A DNA stretch of 64,000 bases. Origin: an uncultured Flavobacteriaceae bacterium (lineage in GTDB: Bacteria > Bacteroidota > Bacteroidia > Flavobacteriales > Flavobacteriaceae). A program made the position numbers and the translations under genes. This document shows positions 1 to 9,180 of the stretch, piece after piece (the first letter of the stretch is position 1; every line of letters begins with the position of its first letter). A model generated the notes under the pieces. The model was not told where the DNA came from and did no database searches. It saw only the letters and a list, made by a program, of their open reading frames with translations. Location: the NCBI GenBank assembly GCA_913048115.1, contig CAJWVI010000001.1, forward strand, positions 1 to 64,000. Reading direction: 5' to 3'.

Positions 1-96
1 CTATTAGGACAAAAACCAAGGGTTTCATTAAAAAAGGCAGCAAGTTCTTTGGTGGAATCGTCGTGATCTTTAGATAATGGAGTTACTAATGGGCAT
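1..96 (-). pseudogene. 5' end of a carboxymuconolactone decarboxylase/peroxidase-related family gene with an apparent frameshift at codon 2; continues past the left edge
   Basis: Minus-strand frame reads LVTPLSKDHDDSTKELAAFFNETLGFCPN to the window edge with no in-frame ATG/GTG/TTG before an upstream stop. An ATG (comp. 94-96) followed by CCC is one base out of frame; removing one C gives MPLVTPLSKDHDDSTKELAAFF. Confidence 0.4.
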
Positions 97-162
97 AGTG
101 CAAGGCTCTAGTTAGTATATAATGTTTATCACAAAAATAGGAATATCTATAAGGGATAGGTA

Positions 163-1626
163 TTATATTTTTAAAAGTTTTAACGTAGTGTCTTCAATAG
201 CAAGAAAGTATGCCCCTTTTTGTATTTCAGATAAATTTAGTGTTATTTTTGAATGTATAAACAACCCTTGTTTTATTATTTTTCCTGAAATATCCGTAAT
301 CGTATAACGTTTATTTTGAAGATCACAGTCACAGATAATAGAGAAAACATCTTTGGATGGGTTTGGGAATATGATTGGGGGGTTATTTTTGTTTTCATCT
401 ATTCCTAAAGGGCTATTATTGTATTGAGCTACAAGTAAATTAATTTCTGGGCCATTATACCAAATATCACTTCCTGCAAGTAAAATCTTTCCATTAGGAG
501 TGGGGCTTATGATATAACCACTAAGCTCACTGTAATTATATTGAAAAACAAAACTCGCGTCAAAAGCTCCGTTAGAAAAGTGTCTTCTTAAAAAGGGTGT
601 TACGCCACCTTCCCAATCTGGAGTCTCCGAAGTTGTTATGAATCGCTGGTTTTCTTGGATAAAAGCGACAGAATACCCGTCTAGAATTCCATTATCAGCA
701 AAATTAACATCTTGAGTTCCATTGGGTATAAATTTTAATATTTTTCTAATAAATAGGTCATTTTCTGTATCATAACTCACAAAACTTAATAAAAAACTTC
801 CTGTGTTAAATACATGAATAGCAGTGTTCCTCAAACCCTGGAAATATATTTCTATGCTACCATTATTTCCAAAGCTAGTATCTACTTGTCCATTTTGAGA
901 AATACGTACGACCTTGTTTAGAATATCACTATTTGTATTTTCTTTAGTAGAATAGTTTATTAGAATAGTACCATTATCTAGAAATTTGATAGGTTTTTTA
1001 TAAAAGTTTAAAAAAGGGTTTAGTGGAAATACAGCGCGCCCTTGGTCACCAAAGGTCGTGTCTACAAGACCATTGCTCGTGTATTTTTTAAGGAAATAAT
1101 CTCTATTAGTTGAATAAATGATCCCAGACGTATAAATACTTCCATCTTCATGTAGCGCATAATTAAGTACACTAATAGAACTGCCATTATTATTATTAAT
1201 AGAGCCATTATCTCCAAAACTTAAATCTCGGTCTCCATTTGGTAGCAACTTTATAACAGTGTCTCCATACTGGTATAGTATAGTATTGTCATCTAATACA
1301 CTAATGTTATTTATAGGTGTGCCCGTATCATTGGCTATAATTAGATAACCATTGTCGCCAAAAGAAGTGTCTGTACTACCGTCTTCATTATAAACTTGTA
1401 TAAAACCTATCGTGGCAATAAGAATTGGATATTCAGTTGCTAAAACAGCAATTCGACCACTAGCGCCTTGACTTACAGAAGATATGACTAAAGAGGTTTC
1501 ACCAAAGTTTTTTAGAGCCAAACCTTGATTTCCAAAGTCTAGAAAAGGGCTTCCGTCTTGGGCTAGAACAGGAAGCAATATAAGGAGAAGTTTAAATAAA
1601 AGTAATTTCTTCAAAACACGATTCAT
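163..1626 (-). CDS. Delta-60 repeat protein with T9SS type A C-terminal sorting domain
   Basis: Signal peptide-like N-terminus; repeated DTSFGDNG/DLSFGDNG motifs; C-terminus PIIFPNPSKDVFSI...YTITDISGKIIKQG...GAYFLAI typical of a Por secretion CTD. Confidence 0.85.
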   Translation of the reverse strand: MNRVLKKLLLFKLLLILLPVLAQDGSPFLDFGNQGLALKNFGETSLVISSVSQGASGRIAVLATEYPILIATIGFIQVYNEDGSTDTSFGDNGYLIIANDTGTPINNISVLDDNTILYQYGDTVIKLLPNGDRDLSFGDNGSINNNNGSSISVLNYALHEDGSIYTSGIIYSTNRDYFLKKYTSNGLVDTTFGDQGRAVFPLNPFLNFYKKPIKFLDNGTILINYSTKENTNSDILNKVVRISQNGQVDTSFGNNGSIEIYFQGLRNTAIHVFNTGSFLLSFVSYDTENDLFIRKILKFIPNGTQDVNFADNGILDGYSVAFIQENQRFITTSETPDWEGGVTPFLRRHFSNGAFDASFVFQYNYSELSGYIISPTPNGKILLAGSDIWYNGPEINLLVAQYNNSPLGIDENKNNPPIIFPNPSKDVFSIICDCDLQNKRYTITDISGKIIKQGLFIHSKITLNLSEIQKGAYFLAIEDTTLKLLKI

Positions 1627-1940
1627 AGTTTAAAGATACCAAAAATAGTAACAATAGATTTTCGTGCATTCCTAACCCTAATAGACGGAGTATCCAGCCA
1701 AAGGTACCTGAGGAAAAGTAGCCAAACGAGCACAAGGCTTAGGTGTTTAAATAGGGATGCTACGACATACTAATACAAAAATAAATACAAAATCATTCGG
1801 GATGTTATTTCTTTCCCTAGAGGACAGCGATTATATGAAATTTCAGAAAAACATAAAAAGAACCCACAATTCTTGAATTTGAAGGTATAAATTGAATGAT
1901 ATGGTTCATAAACTTGTATATTTTTGTAATTTTCAACCCT

Positions 1941-3635
1941 ATGCGCTGGAACCTTTCCCCAAAACCAAATTTAGATACAGTAACTCACTTAGCTCAAGCT
2001 TTAGGGATCGCTCCTTTATTAAGCTCGCTCTTAGTGCAAAGAGGAATTACAACATACGCTGAAGCCAAACGCTTTTTTAGGCCCGGGCTTGATGAGTTGC
2101 ATGACCCCTTTTTAATGCAAGACATGCACCTTGCTGTAGCGCGAATACAAACAGCCATCGCAAAGAAAGAGAACATCTTGGTCTACGGAGACTATGATGT
2201 AGATGGGACCACGAGTGTCGCGCTAATGAGTAGTTATTTAAAGAGCTACTACCCAAATGTAGTTACTTATATTCCAGATCGTTATGAAGAAGGATATGGG
2301 GTTTCTTATAAAGGGATTGATTTTGCGGCAGACAATAGCATCACTCTTATTATTGCCTTAGATTGTGGAATCAAAGCCATAGAAAAAGTAGCATATGCCA
2401 CAAAAAAAGGCATTGACTTTATTATTTGTGACCACCACCGTCCTGGTCCAGAAATACCAAAAGCAGTTGCGGTTTTAGACCCTAAAAGAGAAGATTGTAA
2501 GTACCCATATAAAGAACTATGTGGATGTGGCGTTGGCTTTAAGCTTATTCAAGCTTTGGCCTCTGGACGCGGCCAAACTATTGATGATTTATTGTTGTAT
2601 CTAGACCTTGTGGCCACCGCTATTGGTGCAGACATTGTTCCTGTTACTGGAGAGAACAGGGTGTTGGCCTATTATGGGCTTAAGGTAATTAACAGCAATC
2701 CTAGAGTAGGCTATCAAGCCATGTTGAAACAAGTACAAAAAAGCACCCTCACTATTACCGATGTTGTTTTTATAATTGCACCACGCATTAATGCTGCGGG
2801 TAGGATGAAACACGGAAACCATGCGGTGACACTATTAGTAGAAACAGATTTAAATAAAGCTGCTGTTTGGGCAAGTGAAATAGAACAATTTAACGAAGAC
2901 AGGCGAGACGCAGATAAGCGCATCACTCAAGAGGCTTTAGCGCAAATTCAAGAAGCAGCCCAAGAAAACGCAAATACAACGGTTGTCTATCAAAAAGATT
3001 GGCACAAAGGGGTTATTGGTATTGTAGCCTCCAGATTAATAGAAACGTACTACCGCCCTACACTGGTTTTTACAAAAAGCGGAGACAGACTTGCGGCTTC
3101 GGCACGATCGGTGAAAGGCTTTGATGTCTATAATGCTCTAGAGGGGTGCGCTCCATACATAGAACAGTTTGGCGGTCATAAATACGCAGCAGGGCTAACC
3201 CTGTTAGAAAAAGACTATGCAGGCTTTAAAGCACAGTTTGAAAAAGTGGTCTCTGAAACCATCGATCCAAAATCACTCAACCCTGAGCTCACGATTGACG
3301 CGGAGCTTGACTTTGCAGACATCACTCCAAAATTTTACAGAATTTTAAAGCAATTTGCACCTTTTGGCCCTGGGAACAGGCAGCCAGTTTTTATGACAAA
3401 AAACCTAAAAGACACTGGGTATGGAAAATGCGTGGGAGCAGATAAAACACATTTACGCCTCACCCTAAAACAAGGAAAAAGTAGCGCATTTATTGGTATT
3501 GGTTTTGGTCTGGGAGATAAAAAAAACATTGCCTGTACAAATACCCCCTTTATAGCAGGGTACTGTATTGATGAAAATCATTGGCAAGGAAACGTAAGTT
3601 TACAGTTGCGCTTAAAGGATGTTAAGGCTATTTGA
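1941..3635 (+). CDS. recJ: Single-stranded-DNA-specific exonuclease RecJ
   Basis: DHH motifs (VYGDYDVDGTTS, ICDHHRPG), RecJ-like C-terminal FGPGNRQPVF. Start moved from 1896 to internal ATG 1941, downstream of a promoter-like TATTTTTG. Confidence 0.93.
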   Translation: MRWNLSPKPNLDTVTHLAQALGIAPLLSSLLVQRGITTYAEAKRFFRPGLDELHDPFLMQDMHLAVARIQTAIAKKENILVYGDYDVDGTTSVALMSSYLKSYYPNVVTYIPDRYEEGYGVSYKGIDFAADNSITLIIALDCGIKAIEKVAYATKKGIDFIICDHHRPGPEIPKAVAVLDPKREDCKYPYKELCGCGVGFKLIQALASGRGQTIDDLLLYLDLVATAIGADIVPVTGENRVLAYYGLKVINSNPRVGYQAMLKQVQKSTLTITDVVFIIAPRINAAGRMKHGNHAVTLLVETDLNKAAVWASEIEQFNEDRRDADKRITQEALAQIQEAAQENANTTVVYQKDWHKGVIGIVASRLIETYYRPTLVFTKSGDRLAASARSVKGFDVYNALEGCAPYIEQFGGHKYAAGLTLLEKDYAGFKAQFEKVVSETIDPKSLNPELTIDAELDFADITPKFYRILKQFAPFGPGNRQPVFMTKNLKDTGYGKCVGADKTHLRLTLKQGKSSAFIGIGFGLGDKKNIACTNTPFIAGYCIDENHWQGNVSLQLRLKDVKAI

Positions 3636-4398
3636 TTTGTGTGGCTTCAAATTCTTTTAATTCGAAATTAGCGCCATCAAAAACGCCATAGGTGTACTGT
3701 GTAATCCAATCACCTAGGTTGAAGTATTCACTAGACTCCCCTACGTTTATTTTCATAGCCAAATGGCGGTGCCCAAAGACAAAATAATCATACTGTTTTG
3801 TTTCTAGTTTTCTCCTAGCGTATTGCGCCAACCACTCTTGTTCATCTCCTAGAAACACCTTATCATCGTCACCAGAAAGAAGTTTATTTTTCACAGATAG
3901 ATATTGCGCCAAACGCATCCCTAGTTCTGGATGAAACCACCTAAATAACCATTTAAATACAGGGTTGGTAAACACCTTTTTCATGCGTTTGTACCCTATA
4001 TCACCAGGGCCTTTTCCGTCTCCGTGCCCAATAAGAAATACTTTATTGTTGAAGGTAAATTCTTTAACATCTCTGTAGGTTGGTATATTGAGCTCTTTTT
4101 CAAAATAGTCTTTCATCCACAAGTCATGGTTTCCAACAAAAAAGTAAATAGGGATACCACTGTCACTTATCTCAGCTAGTTTACCAAGCACGCGAACAAA
4201 TCCTTTTGGAACTACGGTTTTGTATTCAAACCAAAAATCAAACAAATCTCCTAATAAAAAAATGGCAGCAGCATCTTCTTTGATCGTGTCAAGCCACCGT
4301 ACAAATTTTTGTTCTCTAGGAAGACTTTGGGCTGCCGAAGGAGCACCTAAGTGGTTGTCGCTAGAGAAATATATTTTTTTTCCTGGAGGAATTTGCAT
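3628..4398 (-). CDS. lpxH: UDP-2,3-diacylglucosamine diphosphatase (LpxH family metallophosphoesterase)
   Basis: Calcineurin-like motifs SSDNHLG, LGDLFDFWFEY, VGNHDLWM, GHGDGKGPGD, FGHRH. Confidence 0.85.
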   Translation of the reverse strand: MQIPPGKKIYFSSDNHLGAPSAAQSLPREQKFVRWLDTIKEDAAAIFLLGDLFDFWFEYKTVVPKGFVRVLGKLAEISDSGIPIYFFVGNHDLWMKDYFEKELNIPTYRDVKEFTFNNKVFLIGHGDGKGPGDIGYKRMKKVFTNPVFKWLFRWFHPELGMRLAQYLSVKNKLLSGDDDKVFLGDEQEWLAQYARRKLETKQYDYFVFGHRHLAMKINVGESSEYFNLGDWITQYTYGVFDGANFELKEFEATQIK

Positions 4399-4478
4399 GA
4401 TTCAAATATAGTTGGAAATTTACGAATTGCCACTCTTGGCTTACCTAATGGTGTTATGATAACCCCTGAGGGGTTAAT

Positions 4479-4928
4479 TTAATTATCGCTAGCAAACCAC
4501 TCTGCAAAGCTAGTGGCGGTTTCCTGTAATTTTAAAGAGTGTAATTTTGTGTCTTGTGGCAGGCGTTGTTTTATTTTTTCAGCAAAATCAATCACCATCA
4601 TCTCACTAGTTGGTTGATAATCGGCTAACAAAACACTGTGCCCACGATCACTTAATTCTTTGGCAAGCTCAACGTGTGGCGTATTTTTATTAAACACAGT
4701 GGCGTGATCAAAGACGTCTACAATCTCTTCTTTTACAATTTTTTTTAAATCGCTAAAGTCTATTACCATTCCAAATTTGACATGTGACGAATCAGCAATA
4801 GGGGTCCCAATAACGGTCACAGAAAGTTTGTAGCTATGCCCGTGAACATTACGGCACTTGCCATCATACCCATAAAGTGCGTGACCCGTTTCAAATGAAA
4901 ATTGCTTGGTAATACGTATAGAACTCAT
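4479..4928 (-). CDS. queD: 6-carboxytetrahydropterin synthase / 6-pyruvoyl-tetrahydropterin synthase family
   Basis: FETGHALYGYDGKCRNVHGHSYKL, VIDFSDLK, DHATVFN. Confidence 0.85.
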   Translation of the reverse strand: MSSIRITKQFSFETGHALYGYDGKCRNVHGHSYKLSVTVIGTPIADSSHVKFGMVIDFSDLKKIVKEEIVDVFDHATVFNKNTPHVELAKELSDRGHSVLLADYQPTSEMMVIDFAEKIKQRLPQDTKLHSLKLQETATSFAEWFASDN

Positions 4929-4942
4929 AGGGCAAAGATAGG

Positions 4943-5086
4943 TTACTTTTGCTTATTTTTTCGGGCTTTCTTCATGTCTTTAAAGTAGCGATAGCTTTTG
5001 TATTTTTTATACAAAACAGCCAGAACCACAAAAAAGGCTAATATCACAAAGCCACCTTGACCATTAAGGTAATTGAAAACTTCCAT
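4943..5086 (-). CDS. Putative 47-aa single-pass membrane microprotein
   Basis: My translation of the minus strand: MEVFNYLNGQGGFVILAFFVVLAVLYKKYKSYRYFKDMKKARKNKQK-stop. One hydrophobic helix then a Lys/Arg-rich tail. Not in the supplied ORF track. Confidence 0.5.
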   Translation of the reverse strand: MEVFNYLNGQGGFVILAFFVVLAVLYKKYKSYRYFKDMKKARKNKQK

Positions 5087-5279
5087 TTTTTTAATTTAAG
5101 ATGGTAAAAGTAGTAGAATTTTAACAATCTCGAAGGGTTGTTTATGATAACCTAAAACTCATTTTTGAGTAAAACTTCTACGAGATACCAAAAAGAAACG
5201 TATTTTTACGGTCCTATCACCGGTTTATATACTAAAAACGACTGTTTTAAGTTATTATAACTAACAAAAGATATAGATT

Positions 5280-7985
5280 TTGAAGCGCATACAATATACT
5301 TCTCTTTTTTTATTGGCAATCCTAGCAATAACAGCTTGTTCAAGAAAAAAAGACACTTTTTTGAATAAAAAATTTCACTCAGTCTCTACAGAGTACAACA
5401 CTTTGTTTAATGGTGATAATGCTTTTTTACAAGGAAAAGAAGGCCTGGCTCAAACCTATAAGGATGATTTTTATGAAATCCTCCCTGTTGAGCGTATTGA
5501 AGTTATCAAGGATGATGGAAAAACGACAGCTGTAAAGAATCCAAACTTTAATAGGGCAGAAGAAAAGGCAGTAAAAGCAATCCAGAAACACTCTATGTAT
5601 ATTGGCGGAAAAGAATACAACCCCCAAATAGATGAAGCTTACATGCTCCTAGGGAAAGCACGATACTATGACAATAGATTCATTCCGGCTCTAGATGCTT
5701 TTAATTTTATTTTAAATAAGTCTGCAACAAGCAACAATGTAAATAACGCTAAAATTTGGAAAGCTAAAACAAACATTCGGTTAAAAAATGAAGAGTACGC
5801 TATAGAAAATCTTCAAAAAATGCTCGAGGAAGAAAACCTTGAGGATGAGGTTATAGCAGACGCTAATGCTATGCTTGCCCAGGCGATGATTAATCTAGAC
5901 TCCATACCACAAGCCTTACCCTATATGAAGATTGCCTCTGAGTATGTAAAAGACTTCGAGCTAAAAGGCCGCTTCATGTTTATTAAAGCACAATTATACA
6001 ATAGACTAGATCAAAAAGATAGTGCAAATATTGCCTTTGATGAGGTGGTAGCGCTCAACAGGAAAACATCTAGAGTATACATGATCAATGCGTACATAGC
6101 TAAAGCACAAAACTTCAATTACAGTGCAGGAGATCAAGTGGCGTTTTTAGAACTTTTACAAGACTTAAAAGATGATAGAGAGAATCGCCCATTTTTAGAT
6201 AAAATTTTTAATGGTTTAGGAGATTACTACAGAAACACAGCCAATGACAGCCTAGCAGTTGTTCATTACAACAAGTCTATACAATCATTCAATGAGGATC
6301 AAACACTACAGTCTATAAATTACCAGACCCTAGCAGAAATGAACTTTGATGAAGCCATGTATAAAGATGCTGGGGCCTATTATGACAGTACCTTGACCAA
6401 CTTAGTAGAAAACACAAAACAATGGCGCCGTGTTAAAAAGAAGCGTGAAAATTTAGACGATGTTATCAAGTATGAAGACATTGCCGCTAACAATGACAGT
6501 ATCTTGCGTATTTCTAAAATGAATGACAGCGATAAACTAGCTTTTTTTACAACATACACAGACAAACTAAAAGCTAAGGCAGTTGCAGACTCTATTAAAG
6601 CAGCTAAGGGCGCAGACAAAGGCAATCGAATCACTAACAATGAATTTTCAAAAAAACCAGTAGGAAGCGGGCCAAGTGCCTCTGGCGGGAAATTTTATTT
6701 CTATACACCTTCCACAGTTGCTTACGGTAAAGTAGCGTTTAGAAAAGTATGGGGTGATAGAAAATTAGAAGACAATTGGAGAAGATCCAAAAAGAAGTCA
6801 ACGGGCTTTGATCAAGTTGAAGAAATTGTAATGGATCTTACCCCTATCGCAGAGCTTGAAATGTTTAAACCAGAAACCTATATAGCAGCAATCCCCACAG
6901 AGGCCAAGGTGCTAGACAGCCTAACAAAAGACCGTGATTTTGCTTATTACCAGTTAGGACTAATTTATAAAGAAAAGTTTAAAGAATATGACCTTGCTGC
7001 CAATAGGCTAGAAAAATTACTTGAAAATACTCCTGAGGTACGCTTGGTATTACCTGCAAAGTATACTTTATATAAAATATACGGGCAGCTTGAAAACATA
7101 AGACTTGCACAACAGTATAAGAATGATATTTTAAACAACCACAGCAGCTCCAGGTATGCTGAGATTTTAAGAAACCCTGACGCTCAGTTAGCCTCTGACA
7201 CCTCGAGCCCAGAATTCAAGTATAACACTCTGTATAAAGAGTTTGAAGCTTCACAGTATGCTGCAGTCATTAAGAAAAGCGATCAATACATTACACTATA
7301 TAACGGGAATGACATAGTGCCTAAGTTTGAGTTATTAAAGGCAACAGCAACCGGAAGACAGGATGGTTTTGAGGCCTATAAAAAGGGCTTAAATTTTGTC
7401 TCTCTTACCTATCCTAATTCTCCAGAGGGGAAGCGCGCACAGATACTGTATTCCACCACGATTGCTAATCTAGAGTTTAAAAACTTTGTTCCAGATAAAG
7501 AGAGCACTAAATTCAAGTTGCTATATGTCTTCAAAAATAATGATGATGCTACTCTTTTAGATCTAAAAAAGCAAATACAAGCCGCTATTGAGTATTATAA
7601 GTATGTAGAAACAATGTTTGTATCTGTAGACTATTACAACGCCACAACAACTCTTTTGGTGGTTCACGGGTTAGATTCAAGGTTAGGAGCTGAAGGTCTT
7701 GGAGAAGTTTTTTCAAGCCCGCAAAAAGAGGCCAGAAAGAACGATATCACAGCTGTGACCAGAGATTTTGTAGGGATTTCTTCGGGAAATTATAAAATTG
7801 TACAGATTCACAAAAACTTTAATGCCTATAAATCTAACTCAGAGCCAAAAGCCAAAAGCCAAAAGCCTGTTGCTTTAGAAAGGCCTGTAAGCAAACCCAT
7901 ATCCAAATCCAAAAAAACCCCAGATCCTTTTAAGAAAAAAGCCATAAAGGAAAAGAAAAAACCTACTAAGAAAGAAACACTTTAA
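5280..7985 (+). CDS. sprE: TPR lipoprotein, SprE/PorW-like (gliding motility / type IX secretion)
   Basis: TTG start; lipobox-like AILAITACS; about 900 aa with TPR-like repeats; N-terminus FLNKKFHSVSTEYNTLFNGDNAF resembles SprE/PorW; located just upstream of a bactofilin and ATP synthase genes. Confidence 0.75.
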   Translation: MKRIQYTSLFLLAILAITACSRKKDTFLNKKFHSVSTEYNTLFNGDNAFLQGKEGLAQTYKDDFYEILPVERIEVIKDDGKTTAVKNPNFNRAEEKAVKAIQKHSMYIGGKEYNPQIDEAYMLLGKARYYDNRFIPALDAFNFILNKSATSNNVNNAKIWKAKTNIRLKNEEYAIENLQKMLEEENLEDEVIADANAMLAQAMINLDSIPQALPYMKIASEYVKDFELKGRFMFIKAQLYNRLDQKDSANIAFDEVVALNRKTSRVYMINAYIAKAQNFNYSAGDQVAFLELLQDLKDDRENRPFLDKIFNGLGDYYRNTANDSLAVVHYNKSIQSFNEDQTLQSINYQTLAEMNFDEAMYKDAGAYYDSTLTNLVENTKQWRRVKKKRENLDDVIKYEDIAANNDSILRISKMNDSDKLAFFTTYTDKLKAKAVADSIKAAKGADKGNRITNNEFSKKPVGSGPSASGGKFYFYTPSTVAYGKVAFRKVWGDRKLEDNWRRSKKKSTGFDQVEEIVMDLTPIAELEMFKPETYIAAIPTEAKVLDSLTKDRDFAYYQLGLIYKEKFKEYDLAANRLEKLLENTPEVRLVLPAKYTLYKIYGQLENIRLAQQYKNDILNNHSSSRYAEILRNPDAQLASDTSSPEFKYNTLYKEFEASQYAAVIKKSDQYITLYNGNDIVPKFELLKATATGRQDGFEAYKKGLNFVSLTYPNSPEGKRAQILYSTTIANLEFKNFVPDKESTKFKLLYVFKNNDDATLLDLKKQIQAAIEYYKYVETMFVSVDYYNATTTLLVVHGLDSRLGAEGLGEVFSSPQKEARKNDITAVTRDFVGISSGNYKIVQIHKNFNAYKSNSEPKAKSQKPVALERPVSKPISKSKKTPDPFKKKAIKEKKKPTKKETL

Positions 7986-7988
7986 AAA

Positions 7989-8435
7989 ATGTTTTCAGAT
8001 AAAAAACAAAGCAACACATCCCTTTCAGAACCGGGAGCTAGTCAAAACAGAATCAACGAAGGAACCCATATAAAAGGAGATATTACTTCAAAAGGGTTTT
8101 TTAGGATAGATGGTATTATAGAGGGCACCGTTACAACCCCTTCTAAAGTTGTGCTTGGAAAAAATGGTGTAATTACAGGAAATCTTTCTTGTGAAAACGC
8201 AGACATTGCCGGAAGTTTTAATGGAAACCTTAAGGTCTCTGGGTTACTAACCTTACGCAGTTCTGCAAACATTAAGGGAGATGTAGTTGTAGGGAAGCTT
8301 TCTGTAGAACCAGGGGCTATGTTTAATGCCTCTTGTAGCATGCAAGCTGGAGAGGCCGTATCACCCTCCTCAAAAAGCCCCCTTTTTGATCGGCCTAATT
8401 TATCTGCCACAAAAACCGCAGAGCAACTCAATTAG
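7989..8435 (+). CDS. Bactofilin (polymer-forming cytoskeletal protein)
   Basis: GTHIKGDITSKGFFRIDGIIEGTV...GKNGVITGNLSCENADIAGSFNGNLKVSGLLTLRSSANIKGDVVVGKLSVEPGAMFNASC; repetitive beta-helix pattern. Confidence 0.9.
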   Translation: MFSDKKQSNTSLSEPGASQNRINEGTHIKGDITSKGFFRIDGIIEGTVTTPSKVVLGKNGVITGNLSCENADIAGSFNGNLKVSGLLTLRSSANIKGDVVVGKLSVEPGAMFNASCSMQAGEAVSPSSKSPLFDRPNLSATKTAEQLN

Positions 8436-8440
8436 AATAC

Positions 8441-8656
8441 ATGTCAAAAAAACCACTCAACGGTGTTAAAAGGTGGGCAGCCCTTTCTGCTATAGCCATA
8501 CAAATGGGGGTGATAATCTACCTATTTGTGCAATTAGGGAAATGGCTAGATGCAAATTACACAGATGGCAAGTTTTTTTTAATAGTCTGTACCTTATCTG
8601 GTGTTGGCCTTTCTCTTTATGCAGTTTTAAAACAGACCAATAGACTTAATAAATAA
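8441..8656 (+). CDS. AtpZ/AtpI family protein
   Basis: Small two-TM protein upstream of atpB (WAALSAIAIQMGVIIYLFVQLGKWLDANY). Confidence 0.75.
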   Translation: MSKKPLNGVKRWAALSAIAIQMGVIIYLFVQLGKWLDANYTDGKFFLIVCTLSGVGLSLYAVLKQTNRLNK

Positions 8657-8665
8657 GGTTTTTGT

Positions 8666-9055
8666 ATGACAGCTTCAAGCATTCGGTTTTTAGGGCTTCT
8701 TTTTGGAACACTTCTAGTTCTTTTCGGTGTCCATATTGGGCTGCTGTATGTTTTAGAATCTCCTCTTTTTGAAAACAGAATTATTGCATCTTACTTAGTT
8801 AATTATGTACTGGCAGGAGTTCTTTTGTATTTAATACAATCAAACTTCAATAAAAAATCATCAAATACCGCTTTTATTTTTATGCTCGGTAGCGGGATAA
8901 AATTCGTGTTCTTTTTCATCCTTTTCTTTCCTTTATACAGGGTAGACGGCCAGATGCAAACAGCAGAGTTTGCTGCTTTTTTTGTGCCCTATGCAACCTG
9001 CTTAACACTAGAGGTTCTCTTTCTTTCTAAGCAGCTTAATAATCATGCCTATTAA
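8666..9055 (+). CDS. Small membrane protein of the ATP synthase operon (DUF6168/AtpI-like)
   Basis: Four predicted hydrophobic helices; lies between the AtpZ-like gene and atpB. Confidence 0.6.
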   Translation: MTASSIRFLGLLFGTLLVLFGVHIGLLYVLESPLFENRIIASYLVNYVLAGVLLYLIQSNFNKKSSNTAFIFMLGSGIKFVFFFILFFPLYRVDGQMQTAEFAAFFVPYATCLTLEVLFLSKQLNNHAY

Positions 9056-9138
9056 TAGAAAGGCAAGAATAGAAACCTTTGGCAAAAACAAGAATAAAAA
9101 AAAAAGAAAATAATTTTTTCTTTTTAGGGATTAACTGT

Positions 9139-9146
9139 ATTTTTGC
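9139..9146 (+). promoter_or_regulatory. Bacteroidetes-type -7 promoter element (TATTTTTG) upstream of atpB
   Basis: Matches TAnnTTTG about 35 bp before the proposed atpB start at 9181; no strong -33 match seen. Confidence 0.35.
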
Positions 9147-9180
9147 ACCGATTTTAAGGACGCCTTTAAATTGTCTCAAA

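Noticed and set aside
4461-4475. AACCCC-TGA-GGGGTT palindrome after queD
   Set aside because: Short 6-bp stem with no T-run on the queD strand; not convincing as a terminator.
8042-8431. 129-aa minus-strand ORF antisense to the bactofilin gene
   Set aside because: Shadow ORF; the plus-strand protein has a clear bactofilin pattern.
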